In this document: piece by piece, positions 38,169 to 46,753 of the stretch
Layout: each line of letters begins with the position of its first letter
Numbering within the stretch: position 1 is the stretch's first letter
Source of the DNA: JACKAF01 sp041391485
Lineage (GTDB): Bacteria; Bdellovibrionota; FAC87; UBA2466; JACKAF01
Reading direction: 5' to 3'
DNA length: 64,000 nucleotides
NCBI GenBank assembly: GCA_041391485.1
Contig: JAWKNY010000014.1
Location: forward strand, 1 to 64,000
Made by a program: the position numbers and the translations under genes
Notes under the pieces: model-generated
Databases searched by the model: none
What the model saw: only the letters and a program-made list of their open reading frames with translations
What the model was told of the DNA's origin: nothing

Positions 38169-41047
38169 TTGGTACGAGCACTACGGTCGCCGGCTTGGGT
38201 ACGGTTCGTCCTGGTCTTGGTTCTTTTCTTTCAGTTCGAAGCTTTTGGGGGACGCAGCCGAAAAAATCGAAACGGCAGTCGCCAAAACCTTCCTCCTTCT
38301 AGAGAAATTTCGACAACGGTAGGCGGTGAAGGCGGAGGAATTTTTTCCGACGGGGACGAGCGCTTTTACGAAGGAGACGACTCCAACGAAGCGGGCGACA
38401 CGGACGAAGAACCCTCCAACGAACAGCCTGGTGGTGGGACCGACGACAAGCCCGCACCTAAACCTGCCCCTAAACCGGCAGAGCGCGAAGGCAGAATGCC
38501 TATCCCCGCTCCGTCATTCGCCCAAACCAACGGCAACGGGGTGGTTTCCCCTTTAGTGACATAGACAAAGAAGAGATTCCACCGGGTCTCCCTCCCGCGC
38601 TCGACGGCTTTTTGGTCCTGCTCCTTCAAGTGGCCCATATCGATGCGCCCAATTACGCGGTACTCAACAAACAAGAACTTTCTCTCGCTCAGAAAGTGAT
38701 GGTTTTTAAATCCGGAATCGCACTGCTACGCCGAGTTTACGGAAATCCTGAAAAATACCCGAGCAGCGCCCCACGCATCGGCTCCATCCAGATGTACTTG
38801 GATTTGACGGAGCCCACCCGCGGGCATTCGGGAAGCTTGTCAGGTGACTTCCAACGTTTGTGGTACTTCGTCGACAAGCTAAAAACGGATCCGGACAAAG
38901 TCCCCACCGCCTATGGGATCAACTTGCCCAACAAAGGCACCGGCGATTTTGAAAGTGAACTCGATAACTACCAGGCTCAAGCGTACCGCTACGAGATGGC
39001 AAGCCACATGCGCCGAATTCTTGCGAGCACGGCGCTTCAGGCCTCAGGCGGAACCACGCTCAGTCTGATGGAGAGTGTCTTTAAGGCTATTGGAACCTTT
39101 CTGGTGAATACCCCGTCCAACTGGAGTTCCGTGTTGAACTCTACGGCGGATTTTCTGGATGACCAGATGAAAGAAGGTGAAAAGAAGAAAGAAGGTCCCG
39201 TTAAGTTTACCGATCGCATGCGCCAAGCCGCGGGCTTTACGGATACCGTAAAACGAATCACCGAGAGCGAAGCGCGGTTCATGGATCTGCTGGCCACGCT
39301 CGAGGATCAGGACTTTGATTCGATCGCAGCCCTGATCTCGTCTTTCGAAGACAGCTTGAATGACATTGTGCTCGCGCTCAAAAACGTCGGTACCCGAATT
39401 GCGGCATCGGAACAGGTGCGCATCCTGGAAGGCAGTGACGAAGGCTATATCTCCGAGCTGCTCAAGGTGCTCTTCGACGATTACCCAAAATTGTTACCGG
39501 GCACTATTTTCAAAGACATTATTCTGGATCTCTTTCGCACGCCCAAGCGCGCCAGTGACATTGATGTGTTGATGATCATGTTGCGCCACTTCGGCCCGAT
39601 TTTGAAAAACTTCCTGCAAACGTCGTCGCGCTACCAGGAGATGCAAGCGCTCGCGCGCGTTTTTGAGTCTCTGCAAAACGGGGCAAACAAGGTCGTGCCC
39701 ATGGAAGTGGTGGAGCAGATTGTAGCCGCCGATCCTAACCACTACCCCGTTTCTGATATTGAGAATATCGACGGTAAACCCTTGGCTGGGAAATTTTTCC
39801 AGGTTCACCGTGGCATCATGCACGGCGAGCCGGTTCTGGTGCGCGTGATGCTGCCGGACGTAGAAAACACCTTGGAGTTTGAGCGTCTCATTCTGCTTAA
39901 GCTTGCTGAACCTCTGAGCAAAATCTACATCCGCGGTCATACGGATCGCGCCTCGGCTATCCAGCGCATGCGCCGGCTTGTCGAAGCCAAGTACCTCAAT
40001 CACAAGATTGAGCTGAATATCCCTGTGACCGTCGCCAACCAGAACGAAGCGCGCAAGCGCTTGCGGCGCGAGCCCCGCGTTTTCAAAACAGCGAACGGAC
40101 CCATCACCTTGTCGATCGATGTTCCGGAAGCCTTCCCTGCTGTGGAGGGCTCGCGGGTGATGATCACGAGGCTCGTGGAAAACGTCGTTCCCGTAAAACA
40201 AGTCATCGAGGACCACCCCGAAGTCGCTTTGACAGCAGCGGACTACCTCACGGAACTCTTTTACGACGAGCTCGCTTTCCGCCCAATCAACGAGTACAAA
40301 GGCGCCGCTCGAAGAGAATACCAACGTACCCTCGCGCAAAACGATGAGGGCACTGAAGCGGCTGTTCCCGACCAGCAGTCGATCGAAGCTTTGGGCGATG
40401 GCTTTGCCGTACAAAACCGCCCCGATGCTTTGAGCGGGATGGCTCACGGTGACCTTCACGGCGGAAACGTGCTATTCCAAGCGCATACCGATCCCGCCAC
40501 TCTTGGCTACACCTTGCACCTCATCGACTGGGGTCTAACGAGTTGGATCCGGGCTGACCAGGTGGAAAACATCGCGGTCGCGGCATTCGGCGGCGAGTTC
40601 AACCACTCGCAAATCATCGCGAAGAACTTGCTACAGCTTTCCAGTGGGAGTTCTTACTCTGACCGCGAAATCCGGGCAATCATCGACAAGAAAGCCAAGG
40701 AGCTAGAGTCCAAACGACACTATTGGGGACCCGACGAGTGGATTAGCTACATGTGGATCCATGGTTACATGGAGTTTCCCAATTACCTGGTGGCGCTTGC
40801 GGACGCGCGCCACGCGCTTTTCGACTTGCGGGCGCAGATGGGACACACCCCGGCCTCGTCAAAGAAGTTCATGGACCAGCTTTACTCCAAACATGGTTGG
40901 ACAGTCGTGAAGCGAAGTATCTCCAACCACCCCTGGCACGGGCTGCTCTCCACCAAGGTGCTGCGCCGAGGTGCAAAGTACCAAACGATCAAATGTTTGG
41001 AAGCGATCATCGGCGAGACAAAGCCGGTGGATCCCTGGAGGGGATAA
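38169..41047 (+). CDS. Oversized ABC1/UbiB-like kinase-fold protein (one frame break)
   Basis: About 960 residues after correction. TTG start at 38169 with TAGGGGGT upstream; hydrophobic leader RFVLVLVLFFQFEAFGG (signal peptide or anchor), then a low-complexity Glu/Asp/Pro linker with PAPKPAPKPAE. The frame changes at CCCC 38548-38551 (a fifth C joins FSDIDKEEIPPGLP). The middle 380 residues are helical and unknown. The C-terminal part is a protein-kinase-like fold of the ABC1/ADCK (UbiB) type: GKFFQVHRGIMHGEPVLVRV, MAHGDLHGGNVLFQ (catalytic HGDxHxxN) and LHLIDWGLTS (metal-binding Asp). UbiB proteins support ubiquinone synthesis, but this domain arrangement is different and I do not infer that role. 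Confidence 0.75.
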
Positions 41048-41051
41048 TATG

Positions 41052-41105
41052 GAAAGGTACGCGGTTACTTTTGGGGAATTCCCCAAAAGTAACCGCGTAC
41101 CTTTC
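41052..41105. terminator. 54-bp perfect palindrome between convergent genes
   Basis: Two 27-base arms, 41052-41078 and 41079-41105, are exact reverse complements with no loop bases (arm starts GAAAGGTACGCGG, centre GGGGAATTCCCC). It sits just after the kinase-like gene stop (41047) and just before the purE stop (41109), where a bidirectional terminator is expected. There is no T tract, so it may also be a copy of a dispersed intergenic repeat. Confidence 0.65.
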
Positions 41106-41108
41106 GAT

Positions 41109-41588
41109 CTAGATTGGCGGGAGCTGCATCTTTTTGACGTGATCAGAAAGCTGGTCTTTGTACTTGCGCACCCGATCGAGAAGTTTCTCGTCGGCAGTTC
41201 CCAAGATCTGCGCCGCGAGTACACCCGCGTTCCACGCATTGCCAATCGCAACCGTGGCGACCGGAACTCCTTTGGGCATTTGGACAATCGAGAGCAAAGC
41301 GTCTTCACCTTTTAAGTGCCCGATCGGCACCGGAACTCCAATGACCGGAAGCTCCGTATAAGCAGCGACCATGCCGGGCAAGTGGGCCGCGCCCCCCGCT
41401 CCCGCTATGATAACGCGCACACCGTTACTCCGTGCGCTTTTGGCGAACTCCATCATCTTATCCGGAGTACGGTGGGCCGAAACGATGGAAATCTCATACT
41501 CGACACCGAGCTGCTCCAGCACCGTCCCGGCGTCTTTCATGACGTCAAAGTCTGAATTGCTTCCCATTACAATGGATACCTTAGCCAT
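41109..41588 (-). CDS. purE: N5-carboxyaminoimidazole ribonucleotide mutase
   Basis: 159 residues. PurE class I converts N5-CAIR to CAIR in purine synthesis. Family signs: VSIVMGSNSDFDVMKDAGTV (start), SAHRTPDKMMEFAKSAR (catalytic His region), IIAGAGGAAHLPGMVAAYT and VPIGHLKGEDALLSIVQMPK, GVPVATVAIGNAWNAG. Length normal. It overlaps the end of purK by eight bases; the pair act in sequence. Confidence 0.97.
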   Translation of the reverse strand: MAKVSIVMGSNSDFDVMKDAGTVLEQLGVEYEISIVSAHRTPDKMMEFAKSARSNGVRVIIAGAGGAAHLPGMVAAYTELPVIGVPVPIGHLKGEDALLSIVQMPKGVPVATVAIGNAWNAGVLAAQILGTADEKLLDRVRKYKDQLSDHVKKMQLPPI

Positions 41589-42756
41589 GGTTTAGCTTCT
41601 CCTCCCAAACACGGATCGAGGCTTCAATGGCCTCCCGAAGTCGAGGGACTTCTGCCGCGCTCAAAGCGGCGGCATTCATATGCCCGAGCTTCCTCCCGCG
41701 GCGTATCCCTTGCTTGCCGTACCAATGCAAGTGCGCGCCCGGAACGGGAACAGGCAACGGCACGGGGCCGTCGGGCGATGCTTTTCCGGGACCCAGAAGA
41801 TTCACCATCAGAAACGCGGGGGCCGTCTCAGTGGATCCAAGCGGTAACCCCAACACCCCTCGCAAGTGATTCTCAAACTGACTAGTCGCCGCCGCATCCT
41901 GACTAAAATGTCCGGAATTGTGCACGCGCGGCGCAATTTCATTCACCAAAACTTCGCCCGTTCTAGTAAGAAAACATTCCAGTGCAAAACAGCCTACCAG
42001 GTCCAAGGACGTTGCCAAACGTTTTGCCCAATCAGAGACCTGGTTGTGGAGATCCCGCTCCACGCCAAATTCCGAGGCCGGACCATACACGACGTGGCAG
42101 ATGCCCTCACGTTGCTCCGTGATGAGAAGCGGGTACACCGCGAATTCGCCGCTGCGAGAACGACACGCCACCAGAGCGAGCTCCTTCTCAAACGGGATCA
42201 GGGCTTCTGCGTAAACGGGCCCGTGGCCAAGTCCCTTTTCCACAAACTCTACGGTTTCGGCGGTCGGTTCCGCCTTCAAGAAGTGCAAGCCTCTGCCATC
42301 GTAGCCTTGCTTGCCCCACTTGATCACGCAACCGTCTTTGAAAGTCTCGCTCAACGTCCGCAACCAGGCGGACACGTTTTGACCGGCTTCGTAAACCAGA
42401 TAGGGTGCGGTGGGGATTTGCAGTTTGGACAGTTCGGCTTTCTGCGCCGATTTATCTTGCAGCACCCGCATCGCGGGAAGACCGGGGAGGCACTTGCTCG
42501 CAAAGGGCTTTAGCGGTTCGCAATCGACGAACTCGTTCTCAAAGATAATGACGTCTGCCGAATCGGCAAACGCTGCAAACTCCGTCATGCCGTGGGTCGC
42601 CACCACCTGCGCCGCAGAACTGCCGGCGGTGGGCGGGTAGACAGTCGGCTCCATCCCCAGGTTGTGGGCGGCTAGCGCGAGCATGCGGCCCAGCTGGCCA
42701 TTGCCCAGGATGCCGATGCGCGATCGAACGAATTTTCCTTTTAAATCTGGCCACAT
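41581..42756 (-). CDS. purK: N5-carboxyaminoimidazole ribonucleotide synthase
   Basis: 391 residues. ATP-grasp enzyme making N5-CAIR from AIR, bicarbonate and ATP, substrate for PurE. Starts with an N-terminal extension of about 12 residues before RIGILGNGQLGRMLALAAHN; then ATP-grasp strands CVIKWGKQGYDGRG, VYAEALIPFEKELALVACRS, and the metal/ATP motif EVLVNEIAPRVHNSGHFSQDA. Intact. Transcribed with purE. Confidence 0.96.
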   Translation of the reverse strand: MWPDLKGKFVRSRIGILGNGQLGRMLALAAHNLGMEPTVYPPTAGSSAAQVVATHGMTEFAAFADSADVIIFENEFVDCEPLKPFASKCLPGLPAMRVLQDKSAQKAELSKLQIPTAPYLVYEAGQNVSAWLRTLSETFKDGCVIKWGKQGYDGRGLHFLKAEPTAETVEFVEKGLGHGPVYAEALIPFEKELALVACRSRSGEFAVYPLLITEQREGICHVVYGPASEFGVERDLHNQVSDWAKRLATSLDLVGCFALECFLTRTGEVLVNEIAPRVHNSGHFSQDAAATSQFENHLRGVLGLPLGSTETAPAFLMVNLLGPGKASPDGPVPLPVPVPGAHLHWYGKQGIRRGRKLGHMNAAALSAAEVPRLREAIEASIRVWEEKLNHG

Positions 42757-42825
42757 ACGGAGGCCCCTACGGCTCTGTTAAAAGAACGCTATACCATAAA
42801 AAGCCGCTGGGATGGAAGTTTGTGA

Positions 42826-43776
42826 CTAACGCCGGCGGGGCACACTGGCTGGCGGGCGTTCCGGGAGTGCGCCCGTATCATCCAGGCTCTGAGCGGCTAA
42901 ATCGGTGAGCAGCGCACGGGCGGCGCGGTTGGCAGGCCAATACAGGGGAATGTTGATTTTCCCGTCCAGTCCGCCCTTCACCTGGTTGTTGAAAGGGGTC
43001 ATCATCGAAGCCTCAAATTGAAACTCGAACGGCTGAGCGTTGAACTTCAGCTTATCTTTTCCGGAGCCGGTGCTCAGGACCTTAAGCGCCCCCATCGGCG
43101 TCACGATGAGCTTCCCGCTTTTGGCGAAATAGCTTCCCCTGAGCTTGTCCTCATCCGACTGCTCCTGCATGGAGCTGGGCGAGCTGAGTAGCATCACCGC
43201 CCCTGTTTTCACCGTCGAACGGGCTTTGGGTTGGGTGCGGAGCACGAAAGTTCTGGGGACCTCTGGAATGCCCTGAGCAAAAAGAGAAAGAACACCAAAT
43301 TGCGGAATGCGCCCCACCAATTTGGAACGGATCGTCCCGAATGAAACCTGGATAATAAGCTTGTTCCCAAAGTTGTGTCGGTGCGGCTGGGGTAACAGGT
43401 CGGACCTAAAGACCAAACCGTAAGCGTAGTGACCGCTTTCCAGCCCAAGCTTTATTTCTTCGCCTCTCTCCCCTTGCGTGAAGATGAGCGTGCCCGAGCC
43501 CGGGTTTTCTTCCGGCGAGAAGAGTGACGTGATTTCAATTTTCTTAGGTGCTTCGGCTTCTACCAAGCTTTGGCTTAGCTCTCGCTTGAGATCTTCGTTG
43601 ATCTTCTCTTCGGTTAGAGGTTCCGAAGACGCGTTTTTCCCAATGGGTTCCTTGCTCACTTCGCCCGGATCGCGCGTTTCAATAAACGCCTCCAGATCGG
43701 CGGGGATGTCGTTTTCGCCCGCCCGAAGGACCGTAGCCAGAAACAGGCTGGCTACTATGAATCCCCATTTCAACAT
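42826..43776 (-). CDS. Exported protein of unknown function at the end of the pilus operon
   Basis: 316 residues from the ATG at 43776 (the frame is open further upstream but that part is antisense-like and overlaps the previous gene). Signal peptide MLKWGFIVASLFLATVLRAG. Acidic linker (residues 20-90) then a beta-rich domain (GSGTLIFTQGERGEEIKLGL, NKLIIQVSFGTIRSKLVGRI, LIVTPMGALKVLSTG). No cysteines in the mature part. Not recognised. Starts 4 bp after the 101-residue gene, so it belongs to the same transcript as the Flp/Tad genes and could act in the envelope with them; that is inference from position. Confidence 0.7.
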   Translation of the reverse strand: MLKWGFIVASLFLATVLRAGENDIPADLEAFIETRDPGEVSKEPIGKNASSEPLTEEKINEDLKRELSQSLVEAEAPKKIEITSLFSPEENPGSGTLIFTQGERGEEIKLGLESGHYAYGLVFRSDLLPQPHRHNFGNKLIIQVSFGTIRSKLVGRIPQFGVLSLFAQGIPEVPRTFVLRTQPKARSTVKTGAVMLLSSPSSMQEQSDEDKLRGSYFAKSGKLIVTPMGALKVLSTGSGKDKLKFNAQPFEFQFEASMMTPFNNQVKGGLDGKINIPLYWPANRAARALLTDLAAQSLDDTGALPERPPASVPRRR

Positions 43777-43780
43777 AAAC

Positions 43781-44086
43781 CTAGTCTTTGATCTTATCGC
43801 CGAACTTTTCCAGTTCCTTGGAGGCTCTTTCGACACCGTCGGCGACGGTGGAAGCACCTTTGGACGCGAGACGTGCCCCTTTTGCAAGCAAGGAGGCACC
43901 TTTGGAGGTTACTTGGATGCCGGTTTTTAGTCTTTCTTTGTCCGCGACTTTTCCAAGAATATTTTTTGCTTGAGAGAAGACTGTCTTGGATGTTCGGTAG
44001 CCTTTCTCAACAGTACCGCGCAAATCTTCCGCGGCCTCTTTGGCCTCTCGGCGGAGTTTGCTGAACTGTTCCTTCAACTCTTTCAT
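43781..44086 (-). CDS. 101-residue helical protein next to the RHS gene (hit-locus position)
   Basis: ATG at 44086 overlaps the stop of the RHS gene (ATGA). 101 residues, no signal peptide or cysteine, strongly charged and helical: MKELKEQFSKLRREAKEAAE, then short Ala/Gly/Ser repeats KGASLLAKGARLASKGAS. In Bdellovibrio bacteriovorus, from memory, the hit locus gene bd0108 also encodes a 101-residue protein beside bd0109 and a Flp pilus cluster. The match here is in size and place; I cannot show sequence similarity, and Bd0108 is described as exported and disordered, which this one does not obviously resemble. Role unknown. Confidence 0.65.
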   Translation of the reverse strand: MKELKEQFSKLRREAKEAAEDLRGTVEKGYRTSKTVFSQAKNILGKVADKERLKTGIQVTSKGASLLAKGARLASKGASTVADGVERASKELEKFGDKIKD

Positions 44087-45876
44087 TTCTCGACTACTTT
44101 CCACGCCAGCGGCAGCGCCTTGTTTACCTGGGCTGCAGGCCGAATGATATCGAGCAAGGTCTGGAAACTTCCCATCACCTGACGAACAATCCGCTTGGAT
44201 TCCATCGCGGAGGGCTTGCGGGTATTCTTGCCGTTCAAGAGTGTTTCTGTACGCGCGATACCGCCCGCAGGGTTGTAGCTAATCTGGATCGTCCCGACTC
44301 CCTTTTGCTCGATGAGAACCGGCTTACCCTGGTTTCCATATTGGAACTTGATCTGTCCGCCGTTGGTATCCGACATTTCTTGGATCCGACCTTGTTTGTC
44401 ATACTTCAGGCCTACAAACTTTTTCCCTTCAACCGCTTTAACCAAATTGCCGCGGGCGTCGTATTGAAACACGGAGGTCACCCCGTTCTTCACAACCTTG
44501 CTCACCTTCATGAACTTGGGTTCGTACTCCATCGCGACACTTTCGCGGGGTCCGACCTTTTCCTTCAATAGCCCGTTGGGATAGTACTTGAACTTAGTCG
44601 TCTGCCCGCCGCGTACTATCTGAGAGGGTTTGCCGCAGCACTCGGTGAAAAGAATCGTCTCGCTACTGGTTTCCCTTTTATTGCCTACTCGGCGGGAACT
44701 GCGGGACACCTGTTTGTACAGGTAGCGACTGCCATCCGGTCGAGCTTTGAGGAAAAACTCCTCGTACCGCTCATCGGGGTCCTTGAGGGCCTGCTTGTTT
44801 TTGAAAACGGTCTTGGTCCAAAAGTTGTTTGCCGGATCGTTGGGTTTTTTCCCGTAGGTGAACTCCGTAATCGATCCATCCTTGTCGCGGTGAGAAGCCA
44901 CGAGGCCCTGCGAATCATAACGGAGTTCCCGATAAACCGGTTCGGAGCCCTTGGACTCGCTCGGGTAATTGATTCGAGTTAAAAGGTGCGGGAAGCGTTC
45001 ATTCTTATAAACATACTCATAGGTCTGGCCATTGGAGTCGTCTACCCGGACCAGATTGCCGCGGGTATCGTAATCGTAGCGCGCCATTCTTCCCTGCGAG
45101 TCCGTGATCGTGCTCACCCGATTATTCTGCCAAGTAAACTTTAAGCTAGCGGTTTGGTTGCGCGCGCTAATCTCTTTTAGTTTCAGTTTCCCCGGATCGT
45201 ACTTGTACTCAAGGTAATACCCGTTACGATCTTCCTGACGAATCAAACGCCCTTTCTGGTCAAATACGTGGGTGCTTCCGTCCCGGCGTCGAATCCACTG
45301 ATTGTTTTGAAACTGGATGGTTTGATACCCATACTGCGTGGAAACCAGCAGCTCACCTTTGGGGATTTCTCCCGGAATATCGTAAGCGACGGCCATTTGG
45401 ATGCGGAACTGGGAATCGGACTTCAACTTTGTCATGAATTCCGACGGTAGACTAAATTTTTTAAGTTCCGCATCAGACGGTTCTTTTCCGAGCTTGCGTT
45501 GCAGGTACGCTTTCTTAATCTGCGCGAAAAAGGCTTCCTTGGCTTTGGGATCGTCTTTCACGGCTTGAAAAATCACCGTGTTCCCGGATTGACCGTCACG
45601 AAGCACAACGCTTCTATCAGGTGTCACCGTTAGGACCGACTCAAAATCTGAGGTCCATCCCCAACCAAAAGCACCGTTCCAACCACTGGCTTCGTTTACC
45701 GCCGTGACGGAGTTGTAAGTCCGTACTAAATCCAAAGGAACTACGTCACCCGGAACGTTGAAATCAACGTAAACAATACTTCCACCGCCGTTGATTCGGT
45801 TCACGTTTAACCCGAAGGCACATGCCGTGAGCAGAATACCGACGATTACAAGTTGTTTTAGTGAAATGTGCGCCAT
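44083..45876 (-). CDS. Exported RHS/YD-repeat protein in the pilus operon
   Basis: 597 residues from the ATG at 45876, which overlaps the stop of the platform-protein gene (TAATG). Hydrophobic signal (LKQLVIVGILLTACAFGLNV). Begins with the domain that precedes RHS repeats (VDFNVPGDVVPLDLVRTYNS, GAFGWGWTSDFES), then YD repeats such as MARYDYDTRGNLVRVDDSNG, YRELRYDSQGLVASHRDKDG, SVFQYDARGNLVKAVEGKKF, GLKYDKQGRIQEMSDTNGGQ. No toxin domain follows the repeats; it ends after a short basic tail. RHS repeats make sugar- or protein-binding shells. Its place inside a Tad operon suggests a surface or periplasmic partner of the pilus. Confidence 0.82.
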   Translation of the reverse strand: MAHISLKQLVIVGILLTACAFGLNVNRINGGGSIVYVDFNVPGDVVPLDLVRTYNSVTAVNEASGWNGAFGWGWTSDFESVLTVTPDRSVVLRDGQSGNTVIFQAVKDDPKAKEAFFAQIKKAYLQRKLGKEPSDAELKKFSLPSEFMTKLKSDSQFRIQMAVAYDIPGEIPKGELLVSTQYGYQTIQFQNNQWIRRRDGSTHVFDQKGRLIRQEDRNGYYLEYKYDPGKLKLKEISARNQTASLKFTWQNNRVSTITDSQGRMARYDYDTRGNLVRVDDSNGQTYEYVYKNERFPHLLTRINYPSESKGSEPVYRELRYDSQGLVASHRDKDGSITEFTYGKKPNDPANNFWTKTVFKNKQALKDPDERYEEFFLKARPDGSRYLYKQVSRSSRRVGNKRETSSETILFTECCGKPSQIVRGGQTTKFKYYPNGLLKEKVGPRESVAMEYEPKFMKVSKVVKNGVTSVFQYDARGNLVKAVEGKKFVGLKYDKQGRIQEMSDTNGGQIKFQYGNQGKPVLIEQKGVGTIQISYNPAGGIARTETLLNGKNTRKPSAMESKRIVRQVMGSFQTLLDIIRPAAQVNKALPLAWKVVEK

Positions 45877-46751
45877 TAAACCCTCACTTGGACAATCTTC
45901 CAGATCGTCCAACCCCCAACGGCCTGAAGACTCATCATGATGGAGAGAAGCACCCACCCGGGAATGGTAGTGAACATTGGGCGGATCCTTTCCGGATCGA
46001 TCGTATACAGGATTCCACCCAAAGCAAAGGGCATGATGACAACGATAACGCCCTGAATCACACCCTGCGAAACCATCGCCGCGATCTTGTTCTCAATCTT
46101 GATGCGCTCGCGGATTGTATAAGCAATTTTATCAAAGGTTTCAGCCAAGTTACCGCCGGTTTCTTTCAAAATATTGATACTAGTCGTGAACATTTCAATG
46201 TCGTCATGCGGCATTCGGATGGAGAGGTTGCTGAGCGCCTCTTCCATGGTCACACCTAGTTTATTTTGCGAGAGGACCAAGTTAAATTCCTGCGAAATCG
46301 GGTTGGGCATTTCCTCGGTCACCAAAGACAGTGCCTGGTTAACGTTCAAACCGGAACGCAGGCCGTTGGACATGAGTCCGAGACCATCCACCATCTGGAC
46401 TACAAAGCGCGTCACACGTCGTTTGAAGAGAATGTTAATGATGCGGCGAGGCATCTTCCAGCCAACAAGAACAATGAGCACACCGAAGACCGCTCCGGAT
46501 CCTGCGGACGGCAGAAGGAAGAAGCCCAGCGCGAAGAGAAAGATCAAATAGGCACCGTAAGACGTGCGCAGCTTCTTAGGCTCTACCCGAATGAACATGA
46601 TGTCGAGTTTGGCGAGCATCCATTCGGCTTCATTAGTAAACTTATTGCCCACCCACGAGTAGAGGCGTTCACCATTGATGAGCAAACCTATGAGGATGGC
46701 CCCACCGACCCAACCTACACAGATAACTTTTAATAGCCCTGACGAAATCAT
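45876..46751 (-). CDS. tadB: Tad pilus inner-membrane platform protein (TadB/TadC, GspF domain)
   Basis: 291 residues with a GspF/T2SF domain (VTRFVVQMVDGLGLMSNGLR, LSQNKLGVTMEEALSNLS, TTSINILKETGGNLAETFDK) and transmembrane helices at the N-terminus, around residues 70-95, and at the end. It should form the membrane base on which the TadA ATPase acts. Tad systems normally have two such proteins, TadB and TadC; only this one is present, and an RHS gene stands where the second would be. Two bases separate it from the ATPase gene. Confidence 0.88.
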   Translation of the reverse strand: MISSGLLKVICVGWVGGAILIGLLINGERLYSWVGNKFTNEAEWMLAKLDIMFIRVEPKKLRTSYGAYLIFLFALGFFLLPSAGSGAVFGVLIVLVGWKMPRRIINILFKRRVTRFVVQMVDGLGLMSNGLRSGLNVNQALSLVTEEMPNPISQEFNLVLSQNKLGVTMEEALSNLSIRMPHDDIEMFTTSINILKETGGNLAETFDKIAYTIRERIKIENKIAAMVSQGVIQGVIVVIMPFALGGILYTIDPERIRPMFTTIPGWVLLSIMMSLQAVGGWTIWKIVQVRV

Positions 46752-46753
46752 TT

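Noticed and set aside
39494..40459. Minus-strand frame of 321 codons
   Set aside because: Antisense of the kinase-like gene, which carries HGDLHGGN and other motifs; composition of the minus frame is His/Arg-rich and unlike protein.
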